NCBI GenBank assembly: GCA_002083365.1
Contig: LVWS01000012.1
Coordinates: 1-50,778, forward strand
Length of the DNA: 50,778 nt
From: Nitrospira sp. SG-bin1
GTDB taxonomy: Bacteria; Nitrospirota; Nitrospiria; Nitrospirales; Nitrospiraceae
Direction: 5' to 3'
Under the pieces are notes generated by a model, which was given only the letters and a program-made list of their open reading frames with translations, searched no databases and had not been told where the DNA came from. Made by a program: the position numbers and the translations under genes. Below, piece after piece: positions 1-8,598 of the stretch. How positions within the stretch are numbered: position 1 is the stretch's first letter; each line of letters starts with the position of its first letter.

Positions 1-2
1 CC

Positions 3-32
3 GACATGGTGCGCCAACACCTCACCGTGTAA
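3..32 (+). CDS. 3' end of an upstream gene, probably urtE (urea ABC transporter ATPase)
   Basis: The window opens inside a gene. Frame 3 reads DMVRQHLTV followed by TAA at 30-32. A C-terminus of the type VRxxLxV is usual for UrtE, the second ATPase of the urea ABC transporter, and urt genes commonly precede ureABC. Only nine codons are visible, so the call is inference from a short tail plus context. It could equally be another gene whose frame happens to stop here. Confidence 0.35.
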   Translation, partial: DMVRQHLTV

Positions 33-225
33 GGCAAGGCAAGCGGTTATTCCTTCCTGCTCGTGATTCGGGTTTACCTCGATGGAGTCGGCCGTTTATC
101 AACGATCTAGACATGCATCAGGAATCTGCAGTAGAAACCTTCGGGCAACACTAAGGACCAATACCCTCACCGCACGCGTTTGCACACACGGAGTGGCGGA
201 CCCACAGCCTTAGGGAGGAGGACTC
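33..225 (+). other. Leader region of the urease operon
   Basis: This is 193 bases between the upstream stop and ureA. I see no convincing -35/-10 pair and no stem followed by a T-run. The only clear signal is the ribosome site AGGGAGGAGG at about 212-221, just before the ureA ATG at 226. Either ureA is transcribed from a promoter I cannot recognise, or it is read through from the upstream gene. Confidence 0.4.
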
Positions 226-528
226 ATGCATTTGACCCCGCGCGAACAGGAAAAACTGTTGATTTATGTTGCTGGACAGCTGGCGGCTGATCGCAAGAAG
301 CGTGGCCTGAAGCTGAATCACCCCGAGGCGGTCGCCTTCCTTACCGCCGCCGTTTTGGAAGGTATTCGTGACGGAAAGTCCGTCTCTGAACTAATGACCT
401 ACGGCACCACGCTGCTGACGCGTAAGGACGTCATGCCCGGCGTTCCGGAGATGATTCATGAGTTTCAGGTTGAAGGGACGTTTCCGGATGGGACCAAGCT
501 GGTGACCGTCCACAATCCCATTCGCTAA
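226..528 (+). CDS. ureA: Urease gamma subunit
   Basis: The 100-residue product matches the usual UreA length and begins with the family pattern MHLTPREQEKLLIY. It continues through the conserved NHPEAVAFLTAAVLEGIRDGKSV helix region, the GVPEMI motif and the basic VHNPIR tail. UreA is the smallest structural subunit of the cytoplasmic (UreABC)3 nickel urease, which hydrolyses urea to ammonia and carbamate. A strong AGGGAGGAGG ribosome site fixes the start. It is the first gene of the ureABC-F-G-D series, 51 bases ahead of ureB. Confidence 0.97.
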   Translation: MHLTPREQEKLLIYVAGQLAADRKKRGLKLNHPEAVAFLTAAVLEGIRDGKSVSELMTYGTTLLTRKDVMPGVPEMIHEFQVEGTFPDGTKLVTVHNPIR

Positions 529-579
529 GCGTGAAAGCGACGCACATCATCCATCTGTATCCCAGGTAGGAGGGGAACT

Positions 580-1065
580 ATGGCGAGGAAGACAAAGCGC
601 AGTCCGGCGAAGACCCGTCAGAAGTCGCCGAAGACAAGGAGGGGATCACTTGCGACCACGATCAGAGCTGAGTTGGCCAAGCCGGTCGTCCCGGGTGAGG
701 TGTTGGCCGGTGCCGGCGATGTAGAGGCCTTCAAGGGCCGCGAGACAAAGGAATTGATCGTCAAGAATGCAGCTGATCGACCCATTCAAGTCGGTTCCCA
801 TTGCCACTTCTTCGAGTCCAATCACGCGCTCAAGTTCGATCGTGAGCAGGCCTTCGGGTTCCGCCTCTGCATTCCCGCCGGCACGGCGGTTAGGTTCGAG
901 CCGGGAGAAGAAAAACGAGTGACGGTCGTAGCTCTGGCCGGGAAGCGAGTCGCCTATGGCATCAACGGATTGACCGAAGGATCGCTGGACGATGCACAGA
1001 TCAAGACTCGAGCGCTGTCGCTCGTGGGTGATCGCGGATTCTCTGGAAAAGGAGGGGCACGGTGA
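580..1065 (+). CDS. ureB: Urease beta subunit with basic N-terminal extension
   Basis: Residues from about 37 onward match UreB: the VPGEVLAG start block, VGSHCHFFESNHAL, a GFRLCIPAGTAVRFEPGE stretch and the YGINGL motif. Canonical UreB proteins begin at this PGEV block and are about 100-110 residues. This one has 161, because of roughly 36 extra N-terminal residues rich in Lys and Arg. The start is supported by GTAGGAGGGG just upstream of the ATG at 580. The stop overlaps the ureC start (GTGA), which indicates translational coupling. The role of the extension is unknown. Confidence 0.96.
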   Translation: MARKTKRSPAKTRQKSPKTRRGSLATTIRAELAKPVVPGEVLAGAGDVEAFKGRETKELIVKNAADRPIQVGSHCHFFESNHALKFDREQAFGFRLCIPAGTAVRFEPGEEKRVTVVALAGKRVAYGINGLTEGSLDDAQIKTRALSLVGDRGFSGKGGAR

Positions 1066-2786
1066 AAATTCCACGAAAGCAGTATGCCGCACTATACGGT
1101 CCGACCACGGGCGATCGTGTCCGGCTGGCTGATACGGAATTGATTATCGAAGTCGAGAAGGATTTCACCGCCTATGGAGAAGAGGCCGTGTTCGGAGGCG
1201 GTAAGGTGATTCGGGATGGAATGGGCCAATCGCCAAGAGCGACAAGCGCGAATGGCGCGCTCGACACCGTGATCACGAATGCCCTCATACTGGATTACAC
1301 CGGGATCGTGAAAGCGGATATAGGGATCAAGGATGGACGAATCGCCGGTATTGGGAAGGCGGGAAATTCGGATCTGATGCCGAACGTGACCAAGGGCATG
1401 GAGATCGGGGCCGGAACAGAAGTCATCGCCGGTGAAGGCCATATCGTGACGGCAGGCGGCATCGATACCCACATCCACTTCATTTGCCCGCAACAATATT
1501 GGGATGCCTTGTCTGCCGGCATTACGACCATGATCGGCGGCGGCACCGGTCCGGCGACTGGGACCAACGCCACAACTTGCACACCGGGACCGTGGAATAT
1601 CCTTCGCATGCTCGAAGCCTCGGACGGGATCCCTATGAACCTAGGATTTCTGGGCAAAGGCAATTCGTCCCATCCGGAGGGGTTGAACGAGCAGGTCGAA
1701 GCGGGCGCCATCGGCCTCAAACTGCATGAAGATTGGGGGACGACGCCGGCCGCGATCGATACCTGTTTGAGTGTAGCGGAGCGTTATGATGTACAGGTCG
1801 CCATCCATACCGATACGCTGAATGAGGCGGGTTTTGTGGAGGACACGATCAAGGCCTTCAAGGGGAGAACGATTCACTCCTTCCATACAGAAGGAGCGGG
1901 CGGTGGACATGCACCGGATATCATCAAGGTGTGTGGTGAGCCGAACGTGCTGCCTTCGTCGACCAACCCCACGATGCCCTTTACGGCCAACACGATGGAT
2001 GAGCATCTCGACATGTTGATGGTGTGCCATCATTTGAACCCACGAATTCCGGAAGATGTGGCGTTCGCGGAGTCCCGCATCCGGCGGGAAACCATCGCGG
2101 CGGAAGACATTCTCCACGATCTGGGCGCCATCAGCATCATGTCGTCCGACTCGCAAGCCATGGGCCGTATCGGAGAAGTCATCATCCGGACCTGGCAAAA
2201 CGCCCACAAAATGAAGGTCCAGCGGGGCCATCTGTCACCGAGTGGAGGGAAGGAGTCGATCCAGAATGACAACTTCCGCGCCAAACGGTACGTGGCCAAG
2301 TACACAATCAACCCAGCCATCACTCATGGGATCGCGCACGAGGTCGGATCCGTGGAGGTTGGAAAGTTCGCCGATCTGGTACTCTGGAAGCCGGCATTTT
2401 TCGGGGTCAAGCCGGAGATGGTGTTAAAGGGTGGATTTATCGCTCAAGCTCAGATGGGTGATCCCAACGCATCGATCCCTACGCCGGAACCGATCATCAG
2501 CCGACCCATGTTTGGTGCCTTTGGAAGGGCGTTGTCCAGCACCAGTCTGACGTTCTTGTCGCAGGCAGGGCTGGATCGAGGTGTCCCGAAGAAGCTTGGG
2601 CTGCAGAAGCGTGTCGCAGCGGTGAAGAGCTGCCGCAGCGTGAAAAAACGAGATCTCAAGCTGAACGATTATCTGCCGAACATCGAGGTTGATCCTGAAA
2701 CCTACGTGGTGACGGCGGACGGTGTGCGGCTGACCTGTGAACCAGCCGCAGTGCTCCCGATGGCACAGCGATATTTCTTGTTCTAA
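1062..2786 (+). CDS. ureC: Urease alpha (catalytic) subunit
   Basis: This 574-residue protein has the family's usual length and carries the complete nickel site. The HIH pair lies near residue 138, and the carbamylated lysine is in GLKLHEDWG near residue 220. Flap motif VCHHLNPRIPED has its Cys near 322, and the metal-binding Asp is in SSDSQAMGR near 363. It ends with the typical PMAQRYFLF. It hydrolyses urea at a dinuclear nickel centre. It starts at GTG 1062, overlapping ureB by four bases. All key residues are intact, so the enzyme should be active if it is matured. Confidence 0.98.
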   Translation: MKIPRKQYAALYGPTTGDRVRLADTELIIEVEKDFTAYGEEAVFGGGKVIRDGMGQSPRATSANGALDTVITNALILDYTGIVKADIGIKDGRIAGIGKAGNSDLMPNVTKGMEIGAGTEVIAGEGHIVTAGGIDTHIHFICPQQYWDALSAGITTMIGGGTGPATGTNATTCTPGPWNILRMLEASDGIPMNLGFLGKGNSSHPEGLNEQVEAGAIGLKLHEDWGTTPAAIDTCLSVAERYDVQVAIHTDTLNEAGFVEDTIKAFKGRTIHSFHTEGAGGGHAPDIIKVCGEPNVLPSSTNPTMPFTANTMDEHLDMLMVCHHLNPRIPEDVAFAESRIRRETIAAEDILHDLGAISIMSSDSQAMGRIGEVIIRTWQNAHKMKVQRGHLSPSGGKESIQNDNFRAKRYVAKYTINPAITHGIAHEVGSVEVGKFADLVLWKPAFFGVKPEMVLKGGFIAQAQMGDPNASIPTPEPIISRPMFGAFGRALSSTSLTFLSQAGLDRGVPKKLGLQKRVAAVKSCRSVKKRDLKLNDYLPNIEVDPETYVVTADGVRLTCEPAAVLPMAQRYFLF

Positions 2787-2872
2787 CCAACGGGACAGGT
2801 CCAACGGTCGATCATGGGAGATCGTGACAGTCGAGTGATGGGTTTCATTACTCTATACGCCCTATACGCCCG

Positions 2873-3559
2873 ATGAATACCCCCGCATTGCTTGAAGGGT
2901 TGCGGTTTGTCGATACGTTTTTTCCGTCCGGCGGATACGCGTTTTCGTCGGGATTGGAAGCGGCGATCCAAGGCGGCGCCGTGAAGACGTCCGATCAGCT
3001 GGCTCGATATATTGAAGACCTGTTGCGAGGTGGCATGAGCCGTCGAGAGGCTCTAGCCACAAAGCTCGCCAGTCGAGCAGGATCATCCGGATCAGTGGAG
3101 GACGTCCTTCAAGTCGATCGTGAGCTGGAGGCAACAAAGCTAGCTCGTGAATCACGACTGGCGAGCCGCCAGATGGGGCGGCAGGTGATCAGAGTGGCGG
3201 CGGATCAAATACGGGCCAAACCAGTTTTGAGTGAGTATCGTGATGAAGTGGACGCTGATCGAGCCCCGGGCCACCTGGCGGTGACGTTCGGACTTACCCT
3301 GGGCGCGTGTGGGTGGAGCCCGGAAGAGACGGCGGCGGCCTTCTTGTACCAAACCGCCGTCGGCTTCATCTCTGCGGCGATGCGGCTCAGTCCCATCGGC
3401 CAGCATGAGGGGCAGCGGATACTGGGTGAATGGCTTCCCTTGATTGAACGGATCAGTCGGGAGGTGGACCTCAAGACCATGATGAGTTCGTGGTCACCGA
3501 TCCAAGATATTTATGCAATGCGTCATGGCTCTCTGGAATGGAGACTCTTTCGGTCTTAA
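2873..3559 (+). CDS. ureF: Urease accessory protein UreF
   Basis: The 228-residue product has UreF hallmarks: an early FVDTFFPSGGYAFSSGLEAA block (PSGGYxxSxGLE), the HLAVTFGLTLGACG region and a central FLYQTAVGFISAAMRLSPIGQ helix. UreF binds UreD and gates the UreG GTPase during nickel and CO2 insertion into apo-urease. It follows ureC by 86 bases. The gene order is C-F-G-D, with no ureE (nickel metallochaperone) between C and F, where many operons carry it. Confidence 0.93.
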   Translation: MNTPALLEGLRFVDTFFPSGGYAFSSGLEAAIQGGAVKTSDQLARYIEDLLRGGMSRREALATKLASRAGSSGSVEDVLQVDRELEATKLARESRLASRQMGRQVIRVAADQIRAKPVLSEYRDEVDADRAPGHLAVTFGLTLGACGWSPEETAAAFLYQTAVGFISAAMRLSPIGQHEGQRILGEWLPLIERISREVDLKTMMSSWSPIQDIYAMRHGSLEWRLFRS

Positions 3560-3652
3560 CTCGTGAGGGAGCCCGCATCGTGAAGCACAAGAAAGGAACT
3601 GAACGGTGGGCCTGTCCTCTCGGGTGGTAGCTCCCCGTTCGCGGCAATCATC

Positions 3653-4324
3653 ATGCATGACCTGAATCGTGAACACAGTCATAACTGGACTCCCACTCAA
3701 GCACGCAAACAAGGCATCCCGGTCATGGGGATCGGCGGCCCCGTTGGATCGGGGAAGACGGCGCTCGTCGAGGCGCTCTGTCAGCGGTTGCGCGATCGCT
3801 ACAGCCTTGCCGCGGTGACGAACGATATTTTCACCAAGATCGACGCGGAAATTCTGACCAAACGTGCTGCGTTACCGGTTGACCGGATTCTCGGTGTGGA
3901 AACAGGCGGGTGTCCGCACACGGCGATTCGGGAAGACGCCTCGCATAACCAGGAAGCCATTGACGATTTGCTGCGCCGGCATCCTGACGTCGAACTGATT
4001 TTTCTAGAAAGCGGCGGCGACAATCTGGCGGCGACCTTCAGCCCCGAACTGGTGGACCATGTCATTTATGTCATCGATGTGTCGGGAGGCGACAAGATCC
4101 CACGGAAGGGAGGTCCCGGGATCACGCGATCCGATTTCCTCGTCATCAATAAGATGGACTTAGCGCCCCATGTACGTGCGGATCTCTCCGTCATGGATCG
4201 GGATACCCGCAAGATGCGGGGTGATCTTCCTTTCGCGTTCACCAACATTCTTTCAGGGGAGGGACTGGATACGGTCGTGGCCTGGGTCGAGCAGCGTATC
4301 CCGCAACGGGCCGGACGTTCGTGA
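3653..4324 (+). CDS. ureG: Urease accessory GTPase UreG
   Basis: The 223-residue SIMIBI GTPase has P-loop GGPVGSGKT (about residues 28-36), switch segments TNDIFTKIDAE and VETGGCPHTAIREDAS with the conserved Cys-Pro-His nickel site, ESGGDNLAATFSPEL, and specificity motif NKMDLA. It supplies GTP-dependent nickel delivery to apo-urease with UreD and UreF. The short N-terminus carries two His residues but lacks the long His-rich nickel tail of some UreG proteins. Its stop overlaps the GTG start of ureD. Confidence 0.96.
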   Translation: MHDLNREHSHNWTPTQARKQGIPVMGIGGPVGSGKTALVEALCQRLRDRYSLAAVTNDIFTKIDAEILTKRAALPVDRILGVETGGCPHTAIREDASHNQEAIDDLLRRHPDVELIFLESGGDNLAATFSPELVDHVIYVIDVSGGDKIPRKGGPGITRSDFLVINKMDLAPHVRADLSVMDRDTRKMRGDLPFAFTNILSGEGLDTVVAWVEQRIPQRAGRS

Positions 4325-5286
4325 TCATGGCAATTCGAGAAGAGCAACGGAACAGTGCGCCTCGGAGAACCGGCGCGTCTCATGGAAGACAATCGTCAGT
4401 GAGAAACAAGCCTTCTCGGAAGAAAAATGCCCCGGGACGGTTTGCGACGGAATCAGTCGGACGGGTCGGCGAGCTCAACCTCCATTACGCGAAGCGCGAT
4501 GACCGCACTATCATCTCGCACTCCTATTTTACAACGCCTTGGAAACTTCTTCCCCCCATCTACCTCGATGATACGGGGGCTGCATACACGTTGCTGATCA
4601 ACCCATCCGGTGGACTGGTTGGGGGGGACCATCTCTCCATCGACATGAATGTGGAGCAGGACGCGCATGTCCTCATCTCTGCTCCTTCTGCTAATCGGAT
4701 CTATCGGACGGAAGGTTTGATTTCGGAACAGCATGTCAAGATCGTGATCGGACCGGGCGCGGTGCTCGAATGGTTCCCTGAACATACGATCCCCTTTGCC
4801 GGTTCGCGATTTCGGCAGACACTCCAGGCTACGCTTGCACCCGGGGCGACGCTCTTGTTGTGGGATGCCGTCGCATCTGGACGCATCGCTCGAGAAGAAC
4901 GTTGGGCATTCACCGATCTCGAAAACGAAATTCGCATCACGACCGCATCCGGCAGCTCCTTGCTGGAACGATACGTTCTTGATTCCACGACGGATTTAGG
5001 GCGTGTTGGTCTAGCGGAAGACTGGAACTATGTGGCGTCATTCTATGTTGTGAACGATGCCATGACATCAGAGGTCTGGAGCAAGCTGGAGTCGAAAATT
5101 GCCGCAAGCTTGGATGGGCAACCAGGGGAAGTATTGGGAGGTGTGTCTACGCCGCCCGTTCCGGGGCTTGTCGTCAAGATCCTGGCCCGCACGGCGCCGG
5201 ACCTTACCGCCATGCTCGATACATTATGGGCGGCCGCTCGCGAAGCGCTATGGAATCTCCAACCTGTGTCCTTGCGAAAATACTGA
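4321..5286 (+). CDS. ureD: Urease accessory protein UreD (UreH)
   Basis: The UreD fold is recognisable from about residue 45: a GRVGELNLHYAKRD beta start, the LINPSGGLVGGDHL block with conserved GGxxGGD, SAPSANRIYRT, the LEWFPEHTIPFAGS motif (WxPxxxIPF-type) and LWDAVASGR. UreD is the platform on which UreF and UreG assemble onto urease. The GTG at 4321 overlaps the ureG stop. An ATG at 4327 is an alternative start. The first ~40 residues are Arg/Ser-rich and not typical of the family. It is last in the operon and converges on the desaturase gene. Confidence 0.92.
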   Translation: MIMAIREEQRNSAPRRTGASHGRQSSVRNKPSRKKNAPGRFATESVGRVGELNLHYAKRDDRTIISHSYFTTPWKLLPPIYLDDTGAAYTLLINPSGGLVGGDHLSIDMNVEQDAHVLISAPSANRIYRTEGLISEQHVKIVIGPGAVLEWFPEHTIPFAGSRFRQTLQATLAPGATLLLWDAVASGRIAREERWAFTDLENEIRITTASGSSLLERYVLDSTTDLGRVGLAEDWNYVASFYVVNDAMTSEVWSKLESKIAASLDGQPGEVLGGVSTPPVPGLVVKILARTAPDLTAMLDTLWAAAREALWNLQPVSLRKY

Positions 5287-5326
5287 GTAGGCAGGCTACC
5301 TCGCCGGTCCCAGTTCCGTACTCGTG

Positions 5327-6217
5327 CTAGAAGGGTACCGACAGAGTAGAGTGTTTGGAATCGCTCGCATTTGCGGTGCGGAGTGACCACGCCAATCCCA
5401 GCAACGACAACGTATAAATCAGCCATTTTGAAGGATCGAAATTGTACCAGCGGGGGCCGTTGCGATAGTCGCTTTGGTGGGTATGGTGATAGTTGTGATA
5501 CCCCTCCCCGAACGTTAGGAGCGAGACAAACCAGCTGTCTCGACTGGAATCCGCTTGGCTATGCGGTTGGTTTCCCCAGAGATGGCAGACTGAATTAATA
5601 CAGAAGGTGGAGTTGAGGACGGCAAAGGTCCGGCCGACCCCTGCGAGCATTAAACAGCTGATTCCGGCGTGCCAACCACCGTAGAGAAAGCCCACTACGA
5701 ACGGAAGGGCCAAGCCAGATAAGAAGATGGGTGTGTAATAGCGATGTTGCCACATCACGACCGGGTCTTGACGGAGCCTGGTCGCATATTTCTCATCCGA
5801 ATAGCGCTGGTCGGCGAAGAGCCATCCGCAGTGGCTATGCCAAAACCCCAGTTTGGCATTGTAGGGATCAGCCTCTTGGTCGCAGGCTGCATGATGGCGA
5901 ATATGATCGGCTCCCCATTTGAGCGCGGAATTCTGAAGCGCCCATCCTCCGGCGATCAAGAGTACGGCCTTGACCCAGTCGGGGCACATGAAACTCCGGT
6001 GAGAAATAAGTCGATGGTAGCCGACTGTGATGCCGAGTCCGGTGACCATGTACAAGACTACAAACATGGTCCAATCCAGCCAGGTGTAGCCGTAGATGAA
6101 GCCAAACAACGGAACAGCGATCAACCCGCTCCCAGCGATAAGGCTGAAGAGCATTACCGTCACATAGATGGGATACGAGCGTCTAAGGCTGATGGCAGAT
6201 TCGGCTGATGCTGTCAT
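5327..6217 (-). CDS. Acyl-CoA/acyl-lipid fatty acid desaturase
   Basis: This 296-residue integral membrane di-iron desaturase has three histidine clusters: HRLISHR (about residues 68-74), HIRHHAACD (about 105-113) and EGYHNYHHTH (about 238-247). These sit between four hydrophobic segments, as in the stearoyl-CoA 9-desaturase/DesC type. It introduces a cis double bond into membrane fatty acids, so it probably adjusts membrane fluidity. It is monocistronic and convergent with ureD; 40 bases separate the two genes and show no terminator-like stem. Substrate and position specificity cannot be read from sequence. Confidence 0.9.
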   Translation of the reverse strand: MTASAESAISLRRSYPIYVTVMLFSLIAGSGLIAVPLFGFIYGYTWLDWTMFVVLYMVTGLGITVGYHRLISHRSFMCPDWVKAVLLIAGGWALQNSALKWGADHIRHHAACDQEADPYNAKLGFWHSHCGWLFADQRYSDEKYATRLRQDPVVMWQHRYYTPIFLSGLALPFVVGFLYGGWHAGISCLMLAGVGRTFAVLNSTFCINSVCHLWGNQPHSQADSSRDSWFVSLLTFGEGYHNYHHTHQSDYRNGPRWYNFDPSKWLIYTLSLLGLAWSLRTANASDSKHSTLSVPF

Positions 6218-6365
6218 TGAGTGTGCTGATGCAGGAGGGACATGCGGTGGTACTTACTTAGGCAATGCTGGTTGAATTAAGATCGGCCTGAAACCTCGCC
6301 CACTGTACCAGGACGGAGATAAAATAGCTACCGTAGAAACGTTGAAAAGGCCCTCTTGTTAGACA

Positions 6366-6396
6366 TTGACAGCGGGCGGTAAGATTTCATATACAT
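6366..6396 (+). promoter_or_regulatory. Sigma70-type promoter of the cupredoxin-like gene
   Basis: TTGACA (6366-6371) is followed after 18 bases by TATACAT (6390-6396). It lies about 125 bases before the gene at 6523. The stretch from TTTCATATACATAC through AGGTCCTA is nearly identical to sequence around the promoter at 48701, ahead of the TorD-like chaperone gene. No other promoter-like pair is evident in the 305-base gap 6218-6522 between the divergent desaturase and this gene. Confidence 0.6.
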
Positions 6397-6522
6397 ACAA
6401 GGTCCTAGCCCACCTCGCCATGGTGCGTGTAAGACTGTGATCGGATGATCCTGGATCCATAGAAACCAGAGGGATAGGTCGTCAGTAGGCAGGATGTTGG
6501 TCAATTACAAGGAGGCAGTCCA

Positions 6523-7323
6523 ATGAAGAGTGCGTTAACAATGATGTTTGGTGTAGCAGCCGTCGCGTTGGTCGCGGCGCCTCTCACCTCGTATGCGGGA
6601 GGAACAATCTCCGGGAAGGTAACCTATGCCGGTAAGCCGGAGCAGAAGGAGTTCCTCTTTTCAAAGTTCCCCAATCCAAAGTTCTGCCCCAAGATTGCCG
6701 AGAAGGATAAGGGCAAGGTCGATGGCGACAAGCGGTTCTTGAAGCAGATCGAAGTGAGCAAGGACGGCGGGTTGAAGGGAGCAGTCGTGGCCGTGGTGGA
6801 CATCGAAGATAAGGCCTGGATGGACGGGTATGCCGGGACGGAAGTCGTGGCGGAGTTTTGTGATTTTCAGCCGTTCAGCGGGATCGTCGTCAATACTCGG
6901 CCCTTTAAGGTTGAGAACACTGATGCAGATCCGGAAGATCCCAAGTCGGTCGCCGGAGTGCTGCACAACCCGCATAGCTTCACGGTGAAGGGCACGAGCT
7001 CGGCCACAGGTTTCAACATCGGTCTGGCGAAGAAGGGTGACAAGCTGGATAAGCCGGTGACGTTCCGAGGCGGTGCTGAAAAGGAAGGATACTTCCGGTT
7101 ACAGTGCGATCAGCATGAATTCATGCAATCGTTCTTCCTGCCCGTGTCGAATGCGCATTTTGCCGTCGCGAAGGACGATGGGTCCTTCGAGATCAAGGAT
7201 GTGCCGGCCGGCAAGCATAAGGTCGTGGCCTGGCATCCATTTGCAGGCAAGGCCAAGAAAATCGAGTTCGAAGTGGATGTAGCCGATGGTGGGACCGCCA
7301 ACCTTAAGGCTGAAATCAAGTAA
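6523..7323 (+). CDS. Exported protein with cupredoxin-like C-x2-H-x2-M motif and carboxypeptidase-regulatory-like C-terminus
   Basis: The 266-residue product has a Sec signal peptide ending near LTSYAGG. A beta-rich body starts with GTISGKVTYAGKP. Around residues 196-204 it reads LQCDQHEFM, the C-x2-H-x2-M spacing of the amicyanin-type blue copper loop. An upstream His in LHNPHSF could be the fourth ligand. The end, DGSFEIKDVPAGKHKVVAWHP, matches carboxypeptidase regulatory-like/transthyretin-type folds. An AAGGAGG ribosome site precedes the ATG. It is a single gene with its own promoter and terminator. A periplasmic copper or electron-transfer role is inference. Confidence 0.75.
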   Translation: MKSALTMMFGVAAVALVAAPLTSYAGGTISGKVTYAGKPEQKEFLFSKFPNPKFCPKIAEKDKGKVDGDKRFLKQIEVSKDGGLKGAVVAVVDIEDKAWMDGYAGTEVVAEFCDFQPFSGIVVNTRPFKVENTDADPEDPKSVAGVLHNPHSFTVKGTSSATGFNIGLAKKGDKLDKPVTFRGGAEKEGYFRLQCDQHEFMQSFFLPVSNAHFAVAKDDGSFEIKDVPAGKHKVVAWHPFAGKAKKIEFEVDVADGGTANLKAEIK

Positions 7324-7355
7324 GCCTTGTTCTCTTGTTCTGTAGTCGTGTGGTT

Positions 7356-7383
7356 GAAGGGCAGCGGGGTTCCGCTGCCCTTC
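7356..7383 (+). terminator. Terminator hairpin after the cupredoxin-like gene
   Basis: A perfect 12-base stem GAAGGGCAGCGG / CCGCTGCCCTTC closes a 4-base GGTT loop, 33 bases past the stop codon. Only a short T-rich run (GTGTTTC) follows, so the stem is strong but the U-tract is weak. The rest of the 309-base gap 7324-7632 shows no gene I can support. Confidence 0.7.
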
Positions 7384-7632
7384 GTGTTTCCAGCCCTTTC
7401 ACACCCCATGTATTACCTTGCCTGGCTGACAATATCGTTTCGTTGTGTCCATAGTCGTTTTAGTCGCGAATCGATGTGCTGCGCGTCTAACCCTGACCTC
7501 AGTCAATCCTCAGCCTGATCACATTTTCGAGAATGTTCTCCTCCGCCCGACTCTGCGCGATGTGTTACATGGTGTTTGTTACGCAGGGATGAAGGAAAGC
7601 GACGTGAATTGGCCCGACAAAGGAGGAGGCCC

Positions 7633-8411
7633 ATGAAGCTTCATGCTTCAATCTTAGGAGGTGTTCGCGCGCACGTCCGGACGAAGAGAGTCCTTCTATT
7701 GCTGCTCCTCCTCCCTATCCATCTGATGCTTGCGTCCTGTTCAGTGATTGAAGGGACCTTCTCAGCCATCAAGACCACCTTCTCGGTCATCAAGACCAGC
7801 TATCGTGTCGCCAAGAAGACGGTCAAAGGCACGATATGGGTGGTGAACGGTACGTATGAATTGACCAAAGAGACTACGAAACTTGTCTATCACATCGGGA
7901 AGTTCACCTTTGAGGTGGTCCGGGCTCCACTGGAGTATCCATTGGTCCGGGACGACATCCAGACGATCGATGGGCTTCCGGTCAAAGAGGCGATTCGTCT
8001 CGGACGGGTCAAAACCGCTCCGTACACCGTCAACGGTCGGCATTATGTGCCGATGAGCATGGCCAGCGCACAGACGTACGAAGAGACGGGCTTGGCATCG
8101 TGGTATGGGGAGGAAACCAGGCGCCAGCCGGGAGGCCACATGACGGCCAACGGCGAAGTATTCAACCCCGGTGCATTGACGGCGGCCCATAAATATCTGC
8201 CGCTTCCGATCCATGTGCAGGTGACGATCTCGAGAATGGAAAGTCGATCATCGTCAGAGTGAATGACCGAGGTCCTTTCTCCAGTCGGCACAACCCTGAT
8301 TCAGAGAAGCGGATCATCGACCTCAGTCGGGGAGCAGCCGAACGACTCGGATTTGTCGGACAAGGAGTCGCCAGGGTGCATGTAGAAACGATCCAGCTCG
8401 AAGAAGCGTAA
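7633..8411 (+). pseudogene. RlpA-like septal ring lipoprotein gene broken by a single-base frameshift
   Basis: The reading frame from ATG 7633 (ribosome site AAGGAGG) encodes a lipoprotein signal with lipobox LASC. An amphipathic repeat-like stretch (FSAIKTTFSVIKTSYRV) follows, then the double-psi beta-barrel start GLASWYGEE and HMTANGEVFNPGALTAAHK. The frame then runs into an early stop at 8260-8262. The missing half continues in another frame from about 8229 to TAA 8409-8411: LENGKSIIVRVNDRGPF, RIIDLSRGAAERLGF. Family members read VTNLENG here; one base is missing near 8227-8228. It is either a genuine pseudogene or a sequencing/assembly error. The intact protein would bind or cleave naked peptidoglycan glycan. 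Confidence 0.8.
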
Positions 8412-8598
8412 ACGAAAGGTGGTTGAGTTTCCTTTGAACAGGCCTGGTCCAAGTTTGCCGGGGCCGATCACTTGGTTGGTTCCTAGGCGCTTTTGGAGCG
8501 GCCTTTTCGTCTGACGACAGCGAATGTGCCGCCTTGTCTTTTACTTTACGATCTAGGTAAGATCTTATGTTTCAACGCTATCTGCTTAAGGGAGTGGT

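Noticed and set aside
8220..8240. Programmed or phase-variable frameshift in the rlpA-like gene
   Set aside because: There is no homopolymer or short tandem repeat at the shift, so slippage is unlikely; a plain deletion or sequencing error is simpler.
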